NCBI GenBank assembly: GCA_040384265.1 | Contig: JAZKJM010000003.1 | Coordinates: forward strand, 79,919-143,918 | Direction: 5' to 3' | DNA: 64,000 bases | Source of the DNA: Pseudomonadota bacterium | GTDB taxonomy: Bacteria; Pseudomonadota; Alphaproteobacteria; Rickettsiales; UBA3002 | Part shown: positions 9,779 through 18,302 of the stretch, in pieces | How the letters are laid out: the number at the start of each line of letters is the position of its first letter | Position numbering within the stretch: position 1 is the stretch's first letter | Made by a program: the position numbers and the translations under genes | The notes under the pieces: model-generated | What the model saw: the letters and a program-made list of their open reading frames with translations, nothing else | What the model was told of the DNA's origin: nothing | The model's database searches: none

Positions 9779-10582
9779 ATGAAACCAGCACCGCAATTCC
9801 AGCGCGCACCCAGCATCAACCACGCCCCACTGCCACATGTGGCACGCATTATCGCGATCGCCAGCGGCAAGGGTGGGGTCGGCAAATCCACCGTTACGGT
9901 CAACCTTGCCCACGCCCTCACCGCGCAGGGCAAACGCGTCGGCATTCTCGACGCCGATATCTACGGCCCCTCGATCCCACGCATGCTCGGGCTCGAAACG
10001 CGCCTGAAACCCGAGATCGCCGACAATTTGATGATCCCACCCATCGCCCACGGCATCCGCGCGATGTCGATGGCGCTCATCACCGGCGATGACGCCGCCG
10101 TCCTGCGCGCGCCGATGATTACCAAAGCCCTCGTCCAATTCCTGCGGCTAACCCGCTGGGGCGACGCCGCGCAGCCGCTGGATGTGCTGCTGGTCGACCT
10201 GCCGCCGGGCACGGGGGATGTCACCATCAGCCTCGCCCAGAACGCGCCGCTTGCCGGCGTCGTCCTCGTCACCACCGCGCAGGATATCGCGGTGATCGAC
10301 GCCGACAAATCCGCCAGCGCCTTCACCAAACTGCAGGTGCCGATCCTTGGTATGATCGAAAATATGAGCCACTTCGTGACCCCGGCAGGCGAAGCGCTCG
10401 CCCTGTTCGGCAGCGGCGGCGGTCTAACCCTAGCCAACAAATACGCGACCAGGCTACTCGGCCAGCTGCCGCTCGACCCCGCCATCGGCATCGCCGCCGA
10501 CAGCGGCGCCAACTTCATCGCCACGCACGCAAACGCGCCAGCGGCGGCGATTTACCGCGAGATTGCCAACCAATTGAGCTGA
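9779..10582 (+). CDS. mrp: Mrp/ApbC-family P-loop ATPase lacking the CxxC motif
   Basis: Member of the Mrp/ApbC (NBP35-like) ATPases, normally Fe-S cluster carriers. The 267-residue protein has the deviant Walker A SGKGGVGKST (29-38), the ILDADIYGPSIPRMLG segment and VDLPPGTGD. It lacks the N-terminal MIP18 (DUF59) domain. The CxxC that binds the cluster should follow ENMSHF, but this protein reads VTPAGEALALFG there, with no cysteine. An earlier GTG at 9746 is in frame; the ATG at 9779 is preferred, though neither has a clear ribosome binding site. An orphan gene starts two bases after its stop, so the pair is probably coupled. Confidence 0.88.
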   Translation: MKPAPQFQRAPSINHAPLPHVARIIAIASGKGGVGKSTVTVNLAHALTAQGKRVGILDADIYGPSIPRMLGLETRLKPEIADNLMIPPIAHGIRAMSMALITGDDAAVLRAPMITKALVQFLRLTRWGDAAQPLDVLLVDLPPGTGDVTISLAQNAPLAGVVLVTTAQDIAVIDADKSASAFTKLQVPILGMIENMSHFVTPAGEALALFGSGGGLTLANKYATRLLGQLPLDPAIGIAADSGANFIATHANAPAAAIYREIANQLS

Positions 10583-10584
10583 CC

Positions 10585-11061
10585 ATGCGCACCCACGTAC
10601 CCATCACCATCGAACGCGTCGGCGGCCACCTCGTCCTCGCCGCCCAGTCTGCCCATTGGGTCAACAACAGCGGCTTTGAATTTCGTGACTATCATCGTGC
10701 AGAAATACTGCAGGCCACGCCCGAAGGCGTCGCCACCATCGCGGCAGTGCTCTGGGCAATGAAAGACCGTGTTCGCGTTGGCGACATGCACGGCGAGCCG
10801 GGATTATTTAGCAACCCCACGCCCCCTCTTGCCATTGCCCAGCTGGGCTTCGACAATGCCATCAGCTTTGCAAAGAAAGTGTCGAAGTTTGTGATCGTCG
10901 GCGTGGAGATTTCCACCCGCGAATTCACCTTCTCCCCCATGCGCCGCGTCCGCGGGCCGCGCTGGGACCCCGACACAACGCGCGGTACGCCTTGCGCAAC
11001 ATTCCTGCTGGAAGACGCGGCGGGTATTCGTGATTATATCATCGAGGTTTGCGACCTATAG
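10585..11061 (+). CDS. Hypothetical protein coupled to mrp
   Basis: A 158-residue soluble protein I do not recognise. It has no signal peptide or membrane segment. The sequence has mixed alpha/beta character, an acidic C-terminus (DYIIEVCDL) and a basic stretch in the middle (SPMRRVRGPRWD). Its ATG comes two bases after the mrp stop, with no strong Shine-Dalgarno sequence of its own, which suggests translational coupling. The long open frame and the lack of a better frame on either strand support it as a gene. A link to the function of the unusual Mrp is possible but unproven. Confidence 0.75.
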   Translation: MRTHVPITIERVGGHLVLAAQSAHWVNNSGFEFRDYHRAEILQATPEGVATIAAVLWAMKDRVRVGDMHGEPGLFSNPTPPLAIAQLGFDNAISFAKKVSKFVIVGVEISTREFTFSPMRRVRGPRWDPDTTRGTPCATFLLEDAAGIRDYIIEVCDL

Positions 11062-11085
11062 CCGCGACCGGCCAGCCACCGCTGC

Positions 11086-11352
11086 CTAAAAATTCATCTG
11101 GCGGATATCCGTCATCACCGACGAACCGTAATCCGCCGAAGGGGCGGCGGGGGCCGGGTGGGCGACGGGCGCGGGTTGCGCATAGACCGGTGCTGCCTGC
11201 TGCGGCACATAGGCCGGCACGCTGTAATAATTGTCGCTCAGCTGCTGGGGTTGCACATGCTGCTGGGGTTGCGGCTGGGGCGATGGCGGCACTTGCGCCA
11301 GGGCACTCGTCGCACTCAACAGAACCAGACCGATGGTAAGGAGATGGCGCAT
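11086..11352 (-). CDS. Small secreted Pro/Gln/Ala-rich protein
   Basis: An 88-residue protein starting MRHLLTIGLVLLS, with a clear signal peptide cut after SALA (about 19). The mature part is low complexity, rich in Pro, Gln, Ala and Tyr (PQPQPQQHVQPQQL, then repeated PAPV/APAAP), and ends TDIRQMNF. No cysteine or lipobox is seen, so it is likely periplasmic or secreted. The frame is open further upstream through a 27-base tandem repeat, but the signal peptide identifies the start. There is no strong ribosome binding site. Function unknown. Convergent with the orphan at 10585. Confidence 0.7.
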   Translation of the reverse strand: MRHLLTIGLVLLSATSALAQVPPSPQPQPQQHVQPQQLSDNYYSVPAYVPQQAAPVYAQPAPVAHPAPAAPSADYGSSVMTDIRQMNF

Positions 11353-11387
11353 GACGGAGGCTTTCTTTGGTGATGCCCACTCATACA

Positions 11388-11438
11388 TGTTGCACCGCAC
11401 CATGTCCAGCACTTTGTTGCACCGCACCATATATGGTG
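11388..11438. promoter_or_regulatory. Tandem 16-bp direct repeat and palindrome upstream of the secreted-protein gene
   Basis: TGTTGCACCGCACCAT occurs twice, at 11388-11403 and 11415-11430, with a 27-base period. The second copy runs into the palindrome CACCATATATGGTG (11425-11438). The site is 36-86 bases upstream of the signal-peptide gene on the minus strand, where a paired operator would lie. The binding protein is unknown. Confidence 0.5.
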
Positions 11439-11562
11439 GCAAAGCCTAAACCAACCACCATTAAGCCACTCGGCTGCCTGAAATCAGTGGCTTACAGCAC
11501 GCTCGATCTGTGCATAACACGGCCAAAGTTACCGCGGCTGACCCGTAATCGGCGCATTGTTT

Positions 11563-12078
11563 CTATTTCTTGTCGTACCCAACCAGCTTGCTGCGCACCA
11601 CAAAGTGATCCATCACCGCCAGCATCACGCCCGAGAGCACGAACACCATATGGATGATCACCATCCACTTGATCTGGCCATCGTCATATTTGCCGATATC
11701 CATGAAGACCTTTAGCAAATGAATGCCCGAAATGGCCACAATCGAGGCGATAAGTTTGATTTTCAGGCCGGTAAAGTCCACCTGGCCCTTCCAGCTGGGC
11801 TGATCTTCGTGATTTCCGACGTCAATCTTCGAAACAAAGTTTTCATAGCCCGAAAAAACGACAATAATCACCAGATTTGCCGCCAAAGAGATGTCAATCA
11901 GCCCCAAACTGGCCAATATGGCATCATTGGCATGCATCTCAGTCAGGTTGCCCAAAAAATGCAGCAGCTCCTGCGCGAACGTCACCAGCAGCGCGACCAG
12001 CGCCCCCAGCAACCCAATATAAAACGGCGCCAGCAACCAGCGGCTCGCAAACAACCCGTGTTCAATGATTTTTTCCAT
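11563..12078 (-). CDS. YqhA/UPF0114 family membrane protein
   Basis: A 171-residue inner-membrane protein of the TIGR00645/UPF0114 (YqhA) family. Its function is unknown in all organisms that I am aware of. The family opening EKIIEHGLFASRWLLAPFY is present. Four hydrophobic segments are visible at about 13-35, 56-78, 105-125 and 135-155, with a polar loop GNHEDQPSWKGQVD between the second and third. The start at 12078 is set by AAGGAG seven bases upstream; an in-frame extension of 18 codons lacks one. It stands between thyX and the secreted-protein gene, all on the minus strand. Confidence 0.85.
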   Translation of the reverse strand: MEKIIEHGLFASRWLLAPFYIGLLGALVALLVTFAQELLHFLGNLTEMHANDAILASLGLIDISLAANLVIIVVFSGYENFVSKIDVGNHEDQPSWKGQVDFTGLKIKLIASIVAISGIHLLKVFMDIGKYDDGQIKWMVIIHMVFVLSGVMLAVMDHFVVRSKLVGYDKK

Positions 12079-12162
12079 GATGTGCTCCTTTGCAAAAGCC
12101 ATAGCACAGCGCGCGGCCAACGCCACCATCATTGGATTACATCTGCGTAAGGCGGGCGGGAG

Positions 12163-13086
12163 TTAACCCAGCGTCCCCATCAGCTCATCCCATTCGCGCT
12201 TGGTGAGCCCGCTGGTTTCCTGCGTCACCTTCTCGCCGCCGATCATGCGTTTGATGACCGCCATGCCCGAGCGCGACAGGCGCGTGCCGTGCAGCCGGTG
12301 TTCCTCGAACGCCTCATGGGCAAACGGCACCCATTGCTTCACCACATCGATAATTGCATCCGCATAGACGCGGATTTCATACTGCGCATGCGGGTCAGCA
12401 CGCAGCATCAGGAAATGCATCAGGTTATGCAGGTCGATTTTCCAATACCACTGGGTGTAATAATTCACCGTCAGGTTCATCCGCGCCAGCTCACGCGCGA
12501 TGCCGGTTTTGCTTTCATCGAGCACCGCGCCGGTGGCATCGGTGTTCATCAGCTCCTCGTAATGGGCATAGGTCTGCTCGGAATCGCCTTTGAGGATTTC
12601 CAGCACCCGCGCCGTTTCCGCTGCTGACAGCGTGTCGCCGCCGCGACCCTGGTGGTTCTGCTTCGATTGCGGCGCCAGCTGCGCCGGGTCGGGGATATAA
12701 AATTCCTTATCGAGGATCGAATAGCGCGCCGAATATTCATTCACATTGGCCGTGCGGTGGCGGATCCACTGCCGCGCAACGAAAATCGGCAGCTTCACAT
12801 GCAGCTTGATCTCGCACATTTCAAACGGGCTCGAATGCCAGTGGCGCATCAGGTAATTGATCAGCCCCTTATCCTGGCTCACCTGCTTGGTGCCGCGCCC
12901 ATAGGACACCCGTGCTGCCTGCACAATCGCCGCATCGTCGCCCATATAATCGATGACGCGCACAAAGCCGTGGTCGAGCACGGGAATCGGGTCGTAGAGG
13001 ATTTTCTCCAGCGCCGGGGACGTCGCCCGTTTGGTCACAAACGTTTCGTCCATCGCCTCGCCCTTGATCGCTGCCACATTGCCCAT
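12163..13086 (-). CDS. thyX: Flavin-dependent thymidylate synthase
   Basis: FAD- and NADPH-dependent methylation of dUMP to dTMP using methylenetetrahydrofolate. The 307-residue protein has the ThyX signature RHRX7S as [11 protein letters not shown] (109-119), then the ARYS and EFYIPDP segments and the C-terminal LNLMHF-type helix ([10 protein letters not shown]). Length is typical of alphaproteobacterial ThyX. GAGGGG before the ATG supports the start. metF, which makes methyltetrahydrofolate from the same cofactor pool, lies 2.7 kb upstream on the same strand, separated by an orphan. Confidence 0.96.
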   Translation of the reverse strand: MGNVAAIKGEAMDETFVTKRATSPALEKILYDPIPVLDHGFVRVIDYMGDDAAIVQAARVSYGRGTKQVSQDKGLINYLMRHWHSSPFEMCEIKLHVKLPIFVARQWIRHRTANVNEYSARYSILDKEFYIPDPAQLAPQSKQNHQGRGGDTLSAAETARVLEILKGDSEQTYAHYEELMNTDATGAVLDESKTGIARELARMNLTVNYYTQWYWKIDLHNLMHFLMLRADPHAQYEIRVYADAIIDVVKQWVPFAHEAFEEHRLHGTRLSRSGMAVIKRMIGGEKVTQETSGLTKREWDELMGTLG

Positions 13087-13175
13087 CGCACACCCCTCTT
13101 GTTGGGGCCCATGCTAGCCGACCCACCGGCAGGCGCAAGCATCCCGTGCGGCTTTTCAACAGCAGCGCACGAACG

Positions 13176-15542
13176 CTAGCCAACCACCAAGGGTTTAGCC
13201 GCATGCAGCTTCGCCATGTCTATGCGATCCGGCGATGTGGAGACCACCGCCACGAAGCTGGCGCTGGTCGGCGCATATGCCTTCTTCGCCACCTGCGCGG
13301 ATGCATCCGCCTGCGCCTTCGCCCGCGCTGCTTCTGCTTTCAACACCTCGCCCGTCATGGCCGCGTCCGCAGTTAGCTTCCCGGTTGGCTTCGCGGGGAT
13401 GGTACGGGTCTTGTTGTCAGCCGCATTCAGTTCTTCGTTCGTTACTTTTTTATGCGCGCCGCCATCAAAGAGGCTGACCACACCACCCACCGTAATGCCG
13501 AGCAATGCACCGCCTGCGATTACGGGTGCCGAAAGCACCGCCGCCCCACCGGCTACCGCAACAAGCGCTGCCCCAGCAACACCAGCAACTGCATCGCCAG
13601 CATAAGAGACAAGATCACCCTTAGCATTTACCACTTTCGCTTTGTCGCCATTCACATCCCCATTGACCATATCGATGACAGCAAGCGTCGGGGTGACGCC
13701 AACGGCAAGCGGGGCTGCCAAGGAACCAAGCGCAGATCCCGCTTTTGTCATCAACGGGGCTGCTTTGGCCAGGTTCGCGGACGCCTCAAAACCCAGCTTA
13801 CCCATTGCCCAGCTGAAGCCACTACCGATCGATTTCTGTGCGCTTGCGCCGAGTTCTGCCAGATCATCGGCCAGGTTCATGCGCGCAAATTTGCTGCCGG
13901 ACGCCATATTGGCGCTGGTGGCGCTACGGGCTTCCTGCGCCAGTTCAACAGCACCTTTTTTCACGTGTCCGAACCAGCCTTTGCTGCCGTTCAGTTTTTC
14001 GCCAACCTTGACCAGATCGTCTTCGAGCGACGCGATATTACGCGATGCACGCGAGCGGGCCCAACTATCCTTAAGCGCTTTCACGCCCGTGCTTTCACCT
14101 TTTGCGGCTTCCAGCTCAGCCGCAGCAGCGCGGGCAGCGGCGATGCTTTCCTTAAGCGCCTGCTCCTTGGCCACAAGCTCCGCAAGAACGCGTTCTGCCT
14201 TTGCTTCTGTTGCCCATCCGGTACGCACGCCCGCTATCCCTGCCGGGCTTGCAACGGCGGCACCAACCGCCGCCGCCGTGAACGCCGTTACCTTTTCGGC
14301 AACTTTTGCACCAGCGGCAAGGGCGCTGCCCGCAGCCGAACCCACTGCCGGTGCAGCGCTCGTCGCCGCCGCGACAAATAAAACCTCGCCAACCACCTCG
14401 CCGCTGTTTTGCGGCATAATGGCTTTGCCCACCTCGCGCCATTGATCGGCAAGGCGTTTGTTCAAGGTAAGCGGTTTACCATCCTCACCTTTCAGCGGAG
14501 CGCTTTTTGGGGCACCTTTATCGTCGAAGCTGAGTTCATACATCGTACCATCCTGCCCGCGATAGACAGCGCCATACTTCATCGCTTCGGCAATAGGCTT
14601 GGTCTCGACACCGGCAACCGTCTCAGCGCGTGCCAGCAATTCAAGCGCTCTGGGGCGGGCCTTCTCGTTGATGGATTTTTCCATTCTCGCCGCCAGCACC
14701 GTCTCCATTTCAGGAGCCGGCTTGGAGCGTGCTTCCGTTGCCTCTTTCAATGCCAGCGCGTGGGATTCATTCCAGTCTTTAAAGCCGCTCATGGCAAATT
14801 TTATAGCACCCGTGATATAGGCCGCTACGTTCGCGGGCACCAGGTGCCACACTTTGTCCCAGCTCGTTTCCGTCCATGCCAAAAACTTGTCCAGACCATT
14901 CGCTTCGCGGTTCACGGTGGCCTTGGGGCCATCCGGGCCGCTCATATAATGGGCAACCGCATAGGCCGTGCCCACCGCTTTGGCCTGCGCGTCCGAAACG
15001 CCCCAGCCCGCCTGATTCCAGAGTTCGCCCGTCGTGCCGGTCACGGCGTCGTATGTCTTGCCGGCGGCATCGAACGGACGCATCACGCCAGTCGCAATGC
15101 TGCCCACCGTATTGGCAACATGCGCCGTGCTTTCCACGTTCTTGTAAAATTCCGATTGCACAAGCGCTTCACCAAAGGGCGTTTTCGCCATATCGCGCAG
15201 ATAGGCTTCGCCTTCGCCAAGGTTTTCCTTCAGCTTGCCTTTGTTTTCACGCAGCATTTTGCCAAAATTATTAATGGCTTGCTGGTAGGTCATACCAATA
15301 GGCAGGTTAAGGCTCTGAATAGACTTAAAGTTACGGGCGAGACCCGCAAATACATCCGCCATTTCCTGATACTTCGTTGGCGAGTCCACCTGGCCAAGCG
15401 CCGCATACATCACCGCTGCATCGGCAGCGGAAAGATGCATCATATCGCCCACGACCTTTTCGCCGTTCGCTTTCGTGATGCTCACATACGTCGGCGATAC
15501 CGGCGCATTGGTGGTTGGTTTTACGGGTGCTTCATTGGCCAT
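13176..15542 (-). CDS. Large Ala-rich orphan protein with glycine-zipper hydrophobic segments
   Basis: A 788-residue protein with no family I recognise. TAGGAG seven bases before the ATG at 15542 sets the start. Residues 1-330 are mostly helical and polar. A hydrophobic Ala/Gly block follows at about 405-465 (VGEVLFVAAATSAAPAVG), then a charged Ala/Glu-rich coiled-coil-like region (about 470-560). Two Gly/Ala hydrophobic stretches come next (about 615-645 and 665-715, with VAGVAGAALVAVAGG and ALLGITVGGVVSLF), then a polar Ala/Lys tail. No signal peptide is seen. Buried Gly-zipper hairpins in a large soluble-looking protein recall pore-forming toxins or secreted effectors. That is an inference from composition only. 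Confidence 0.8.
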   Translation of the reverse strand: MANEAPVKPTTNAPVSPTYVSITKANGEKVVGDMMHLSAADAAVMYAALGQVDSPTKYQEMADVFAGLARNFKSIQSLNLPIGMTYQQAINNFGKMLRENKGKLKENLGEGEAYLRDMAKTPFGEALVQSEFYKNVESTAHVANTVGSIATGVMRPFDAAGKTYDAVTGTTGELWNQAGWGVSDAQAKAVGTAYAVAHYMSGPDGPKATVNREANGLDKFLAWTETSWDKVWHLVPANVAAYITGAIKFAMSGFKDWNESHALALKEATEARSKPAPEMETVLAARMEKSINEKARPRALELLARAETVAGVETKPIAEAMKYGAVYRGQDGTMYELSFDDKGAPKSAPLKGEDGKPLTLNKRLADQWREVGKAIMPQNSGEVVGEVLFVAAATSAAPAVGSAAGSALAAGAKVAEKVTAFTAAAVGAAVASPAGIAGVRTGWATEAKAERVLAELVAKEQALKESIAAARAAAAELEAAKGESTGVKALKDSWARSRASRNIASLEDDLVKVGEKLNGSKGWFGHVKKGAVELAQEARSATSANMASGSKFARMNLADDLAELGASAQKSIGSGFSWAMGKLGFEASANLAKAAPLMTKAGSALGSLAAPLAVGVTPTLAVIDMVNGDVNGDKAKVVNAKGDLVSYAGDAVAGVAGAALVAVAGGAAVLSAPVIAGGALLGITVGGVVSLFDGGAHKKVTNEELNAADNKTRTIPAKPTGKLTADAAMTGEVLKAEAARAKAQADASAQVAKKAYAPTSASFVAVVSTSPDRIDMAKLHAAKPLVVG

Positions 15543-15641
15543 AGAGAATCTCCTAGCCTTCACCCTATCAAACATTCATGACAGTTTGATGACAGCACCG
15601 CGCTTTTTCGTGTGACAATTATGTGAACGCGGTGGCCGCGC

Positions 15642-15806
15642 TAGGCACTGTTCTTAAATAATCCCGTGGTTGGATTTTTGAGGGTTTTTGAGCGAAAATG
15701 GTAGGGTGATTTGCAGGAATAGCACCGCTATTTCAAAAATCAGCCTGCCATTTGCAGCCAAAAAGACCAAAAAGACAATGGTAGGATGATTGAAGAACAG
15801 TGCCTA
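15642..15806. repeat. 165-bp long-hairpin element overlapping the metF stop codon
   Basis: Terminal inverted repeats TAGGCACTGTTCTT (15642-15655) and its exact complement (15793-15806). The inner sequence continues as an imperfect inverted repeat almost to the centre, closing on AATAGC-acc-GCTATT. The whole element can fold into one long stem of about 75 interrupted base pairs. The right end includes the metF TAG (15804-15806). It looks like a MITE or a structured RNA, and may also end metF transcription. Confidence 0.8.
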
Positions 15807-16706
15807 CACGCTGCGGATGCCGAGGATATGGCAGATGGCTTGCGTCAGCTCCGCGCGGTTGAGCGTGTAGAAGTGGAAGTTGGTGACGCCCGCCAGCATC
15901 AGCATGCGGCATTGCTCGGCGGCAACCATCGCGGCGATGGAGTGGCGCAGCTCGGGGTTTTCATCCAGCCCGTCGAACAAGGTGGCGAGCCACTGCGGCA
16001 CATCCGTGCCACACATCCCGGCGAATTTCTTCAGCTGGGCGACATTGGTAACAGGCAAAATTCCCGGCACGATTTCCGCCTCGATGCCGCGCGCGCGGAC
16101 TTTCTCGACAAAGCGCAGATACACATCCACATCGAAAAAGAACTGGGTGATGGCGCGGCTGGCGCCTGCATCCAGCTTGCGTTTGAGATGGTCGATATCA
16201 TCATCCGCCGAGCGCGCTTCGGGGTGGGTTTCAGGGTAGGCGGCGACCGAAATATCGAAATCCGCCACCCGCTTGAGGCCCGCGACGAGGTCATCGGCAT
16301 AGGCATAGCCCGGGCCGGTGGGGGCCGGGGCCGCCCCGGCAGGCGCATCGCCGCGCAGGGCGACAATGTGGCGTACCCCCGCATCCCAATAGTCGCGGGC
16401 GATGGCGTCAATTTCATCCCGGCTGGCGTTGATGCAGGTGAGGTGGGCAGCAGGCGTCAGCTCCGTTTCGCGCTTGAGGCGCGTCAGCGTGGCATGGGTG
16501 CGCTCGCGCGTTGAACCGCCTGCGCCGTAGGTGACGGAAACAAACCGTGGCTTGAGCGGGGCGAGGGTGCCGATCACATCCCACAATTTGGCTTCGGCCT
16601 CGCCGGTTTTGGGCGGGAAAAACTCGAACGACACCGAGGGGGCGGTTTTGCCATAGAGTTCACGTAACTGCTGGAGCAGCGAGGGATCGGCTGGCGTCAT
16701 GCGCAT
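15804..16706 (-). CDS. metF: Methylenetetrahydrofolate reductase
   Basis: FAD enzyme reducing 5,10-methylene-THF to 5-methyl-THF for methionine synthesis. The 300-residue TIM-barrel protein has SFEFFPPKT near the N-terminus, FVSVTYGAGGSTRERT, HLTCINASRDEI, IVALRGDAP, FDISVAAYPETHPEA and ITQFFFDVD, all family hallmarks. AGGAG six bases before the ATG at 16706 fixes the start; 40 extra in-frame codons upstream are rejected. Its stop codon forms the last bases of a 165-bp inverted-repeat element. A weak candidate -35 (TTGACA, complement of 16814-16819) lies upstream. It diverges from mlaA. Confidence 0.96.
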   Translation of the reverse strand: MRMTPADPSLLQQLRELYGKTAPSVSFEFFPPKTGEAEAKLWDVIGTLAPLKPRFVSVTYGAGGSTRERTHATLTRLKRETELTPAAHLTCINASRDEIDAIARDYWDAGVRHIVALRGDAPAGAAPAPTGPGYAYADDLVAGLKRVADFDISVAAYPETHPEARSADDDIDHLKRKLDAGASRAITQFFFDVDVYLRFVEKVRARGIEAEIVPGILPVTNVAQLKKFAGMCGTDVPQWLATLFDGLDENPELRHSIAAMVAAEQCRMLMLAGVTNFHFYTLNRAELTQAICHILGIRSV

Positions 16707-16939
16707 CGGCAACTCCTGTGGTAAAATGGCAACATGGCAAATAATTCCATTCGCCTGTATCGGGGGATGAATCGATTGAAACAGGCAGAAAACAAAGGCG
16801 AAAACGTTCCCCCTGTCAACCGCCAAGCGAAGATATTTTTGACGCTGTTTGCAATTTCTTTATTGTTTGACGCTAGAATCATAATAAGAAGTTGGCCGAA
16901 ACCTGTGCCCACCGTACGACTGTGCAAGAAAGAAAAACG

Positions 16940-17641
16940 ATGACTGATGTGATGAAGAAGCTGCTGCCGCTGGTTGCCACCCTGCTGCTCGCCACCGCCT
17001 GCAGCACCAAAAATGCGGAAGACCCGCTTGAGCCCTATAACCGCGGCATGTTCCAATTCAACCAGGCCGTCGACAGCTACCTGCTGCGCCCGGTCGCCAA
17101 AGGCTACCGCTATGTGACGCCCGATGGGATCCGTAGCCGCATCGGCAACGCGTCGGACAACTTATATGAGCCCGTCAGCATGGTGAACAACTTCCTGCAG
17201 GGTGATTTCACCGGCGGGATGAACAACTTCTTCCGCTTCATGATCAACTCGACCATCGGTCTGGCCGGGTTGAACGATGTGGCGACCAGCGCCGGTATCC
17301 CTGCCCGTCAGGAAGATTTCGGCCAGACGCTGGCTGTCTGGGGCGTCGGCTCCGGCCCGTATATCGTACTGCCATTGCTTGGGCCATCGAACCTGCGCGA
17401 CACCGGCGGCATGGTTGGCAACTGGTTCCTCGATCCGCTGACCTACGCGGTGGATGATACCTGGACCATGGTCGGCATCCGCACCGGTCAGGCCGTCATC
17501 ATGCGTGAGCGCCTGTTGGATCCGATCGATGATGTCTACAGCTCGTCGCTCGATCCGTATGCCAGCTTCCGCAGCATCTACAACCAACGGCGTGCGGCGC
17601 AGATCAAGAACCTGCATAGCAGCAACAAGCCGGCACTCTAG
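16940..17641 (+). CDS. mlaA: MlaA/VacJ outer-membrane lipoprotein
   Basis: Outer-membrane component of the Mla system, which removes mislocalised phospholipids from the outer leaflet. The 233-residue precursor has a lipoprotein signal with lipobox ATAC (Cys21). The MlaA domain follows, beginning DPLEPYNRGMFQFN, with NNFLQGD, FMINSTIGLAGLND, EDFGQTLAVWG and the hydrophobic GPYIVLPLLGPS. The start MTDVMKK (16940) lies at the edge of the signal peptide; codons further upstream add no recognisable sequence. mlaC follows after eight bases. The inner-membrane MlaFEDB genes are not in this window. Confidence 0.94.
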   Translation: MTDVMKKLLPLVATLLLATACSTKNAEDPLEPYNRGMFQFNQAVDSYLLRPVAKGYRYVTPDGIRSRIGNASDNLYEPVSMVNNFLQGDFTGGMNNFFRFMINSTIGLAGLNDVATSAGIPARQEDFGQTLAVWGVGSGPYIVLPLLGPSNLRDTGGMVGNWFLDPLTYAVDDTWTMVGIRTGQAVIMRERLLDPIDDVYSSSLDPYASFRSIYNQRRAAQIKNLHSSNKPAL

Positions 17642-17649
17642 GAGTCACC

Positions 17650-18231
17650 ATGAAGCGCGTTATTCTTTCCCTGCTGGTGGCGTTGAGCCTCGGCACTGCC
17701 ACTGCTGCAAACGCGTCGGACCCCAAGGCCTTTGTCGATGGGTTGGGCGCACAGGTGCTGTCCGTGGTGAAGAATGATGCGCTGTCGAAAACCGAGAAAC
17801 AGGCAAAAATCGAAGCCATGTTCTCGGACAAGGTGGATATCAACTTCGTCGCCAAATTCGTGCTGGGCAAAAGCTGGCGCACGGCCACGCCGCAGCAGCA
17901 ACAGGCCTATATCGCTGCCTATAAGCCGTTTATCCTGAAGAACTACGCCAGCAAGCTGACCAAATATTCCGGCCAGACCTACACGCTGAAAGCCGCGCGG
18001 ATTGATGGCGACGCAAGCGTGGTGCCGATGGAGATTAACGATCCAAGCGGCCAGAACATCCATGTGGATTACCGCCTGCAAAGCAACGGCGGCAACTTCA
18101 AAGTGGTGGATATTACGGTGGAAGGCGTCAGCCTGCTCGCCACCCAACGCTCGGAATTCTCGGGTATTATCGAGAATAAGGGCGTCGATGGCCTGATCGA
18201 AGCGCTGAAAAGCCAGGTCGCGGGTAAGTAG
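17650..18231 (+). CDS. mlaC: MlaC-family periplasmic phospholipid-binding protein
   Basis: Periplasmic shuttle of the Mla lipid transport pathway (Tol_Tol_Ttg2 family). The 193-residue precursor has a signal peptide ending near AANA (22). The domain shows KIEAMFSDKVDINFVAKFVLGKSW, the family's conserved helix with Phe/Trp, and then the NTF2-like beta sheet (DPSGQNIHVDYRLQ, FKVVDITVEGVSLL). It starts eight bases after mlaA with GGAG upstream, so the two form an operon. A repeat-rich gap separates it from the convergent ettA. Confidence 0.93.
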   Translation: MKRVILSLLVALSLGTATAANASDPKAFVDGLGAQVLSVVKNDALSKTEKQAKIEAMFSDKVDINFVAKFVLGKSWRTATPQQQQAYIAAYKPFILKNYASKLTKYSGQTYTLKAARIDGDASVVPMEINDPSGQNIHVDYRLQSNGGNFKVVDITVEGVSLLATQRSEFSGIIENKGVDGLIEALKSQVAGK

Positions 18232-18302
18232 CCTTTGAGGCACTACGCGGGTTACCCCGCTGCGCGTCCCCCTGCCCTCTCGTTTGCATCTAATTCCATC
18301 AT

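Noticed and set aside
11388-11430. Possible start of a CRISPR array
   Set aside because: Only two copies of a 16-base repeat with an 11-base spacer and no cas gene; it fits an operator better.
16707-16939. SAM-type riboswitch in front of metF
   Set aside because: No conserved SAM-I or SAM-II stem pattern was found by eye in the divergent metF/mlaA region; only a weak promoter-like -35 was seen.
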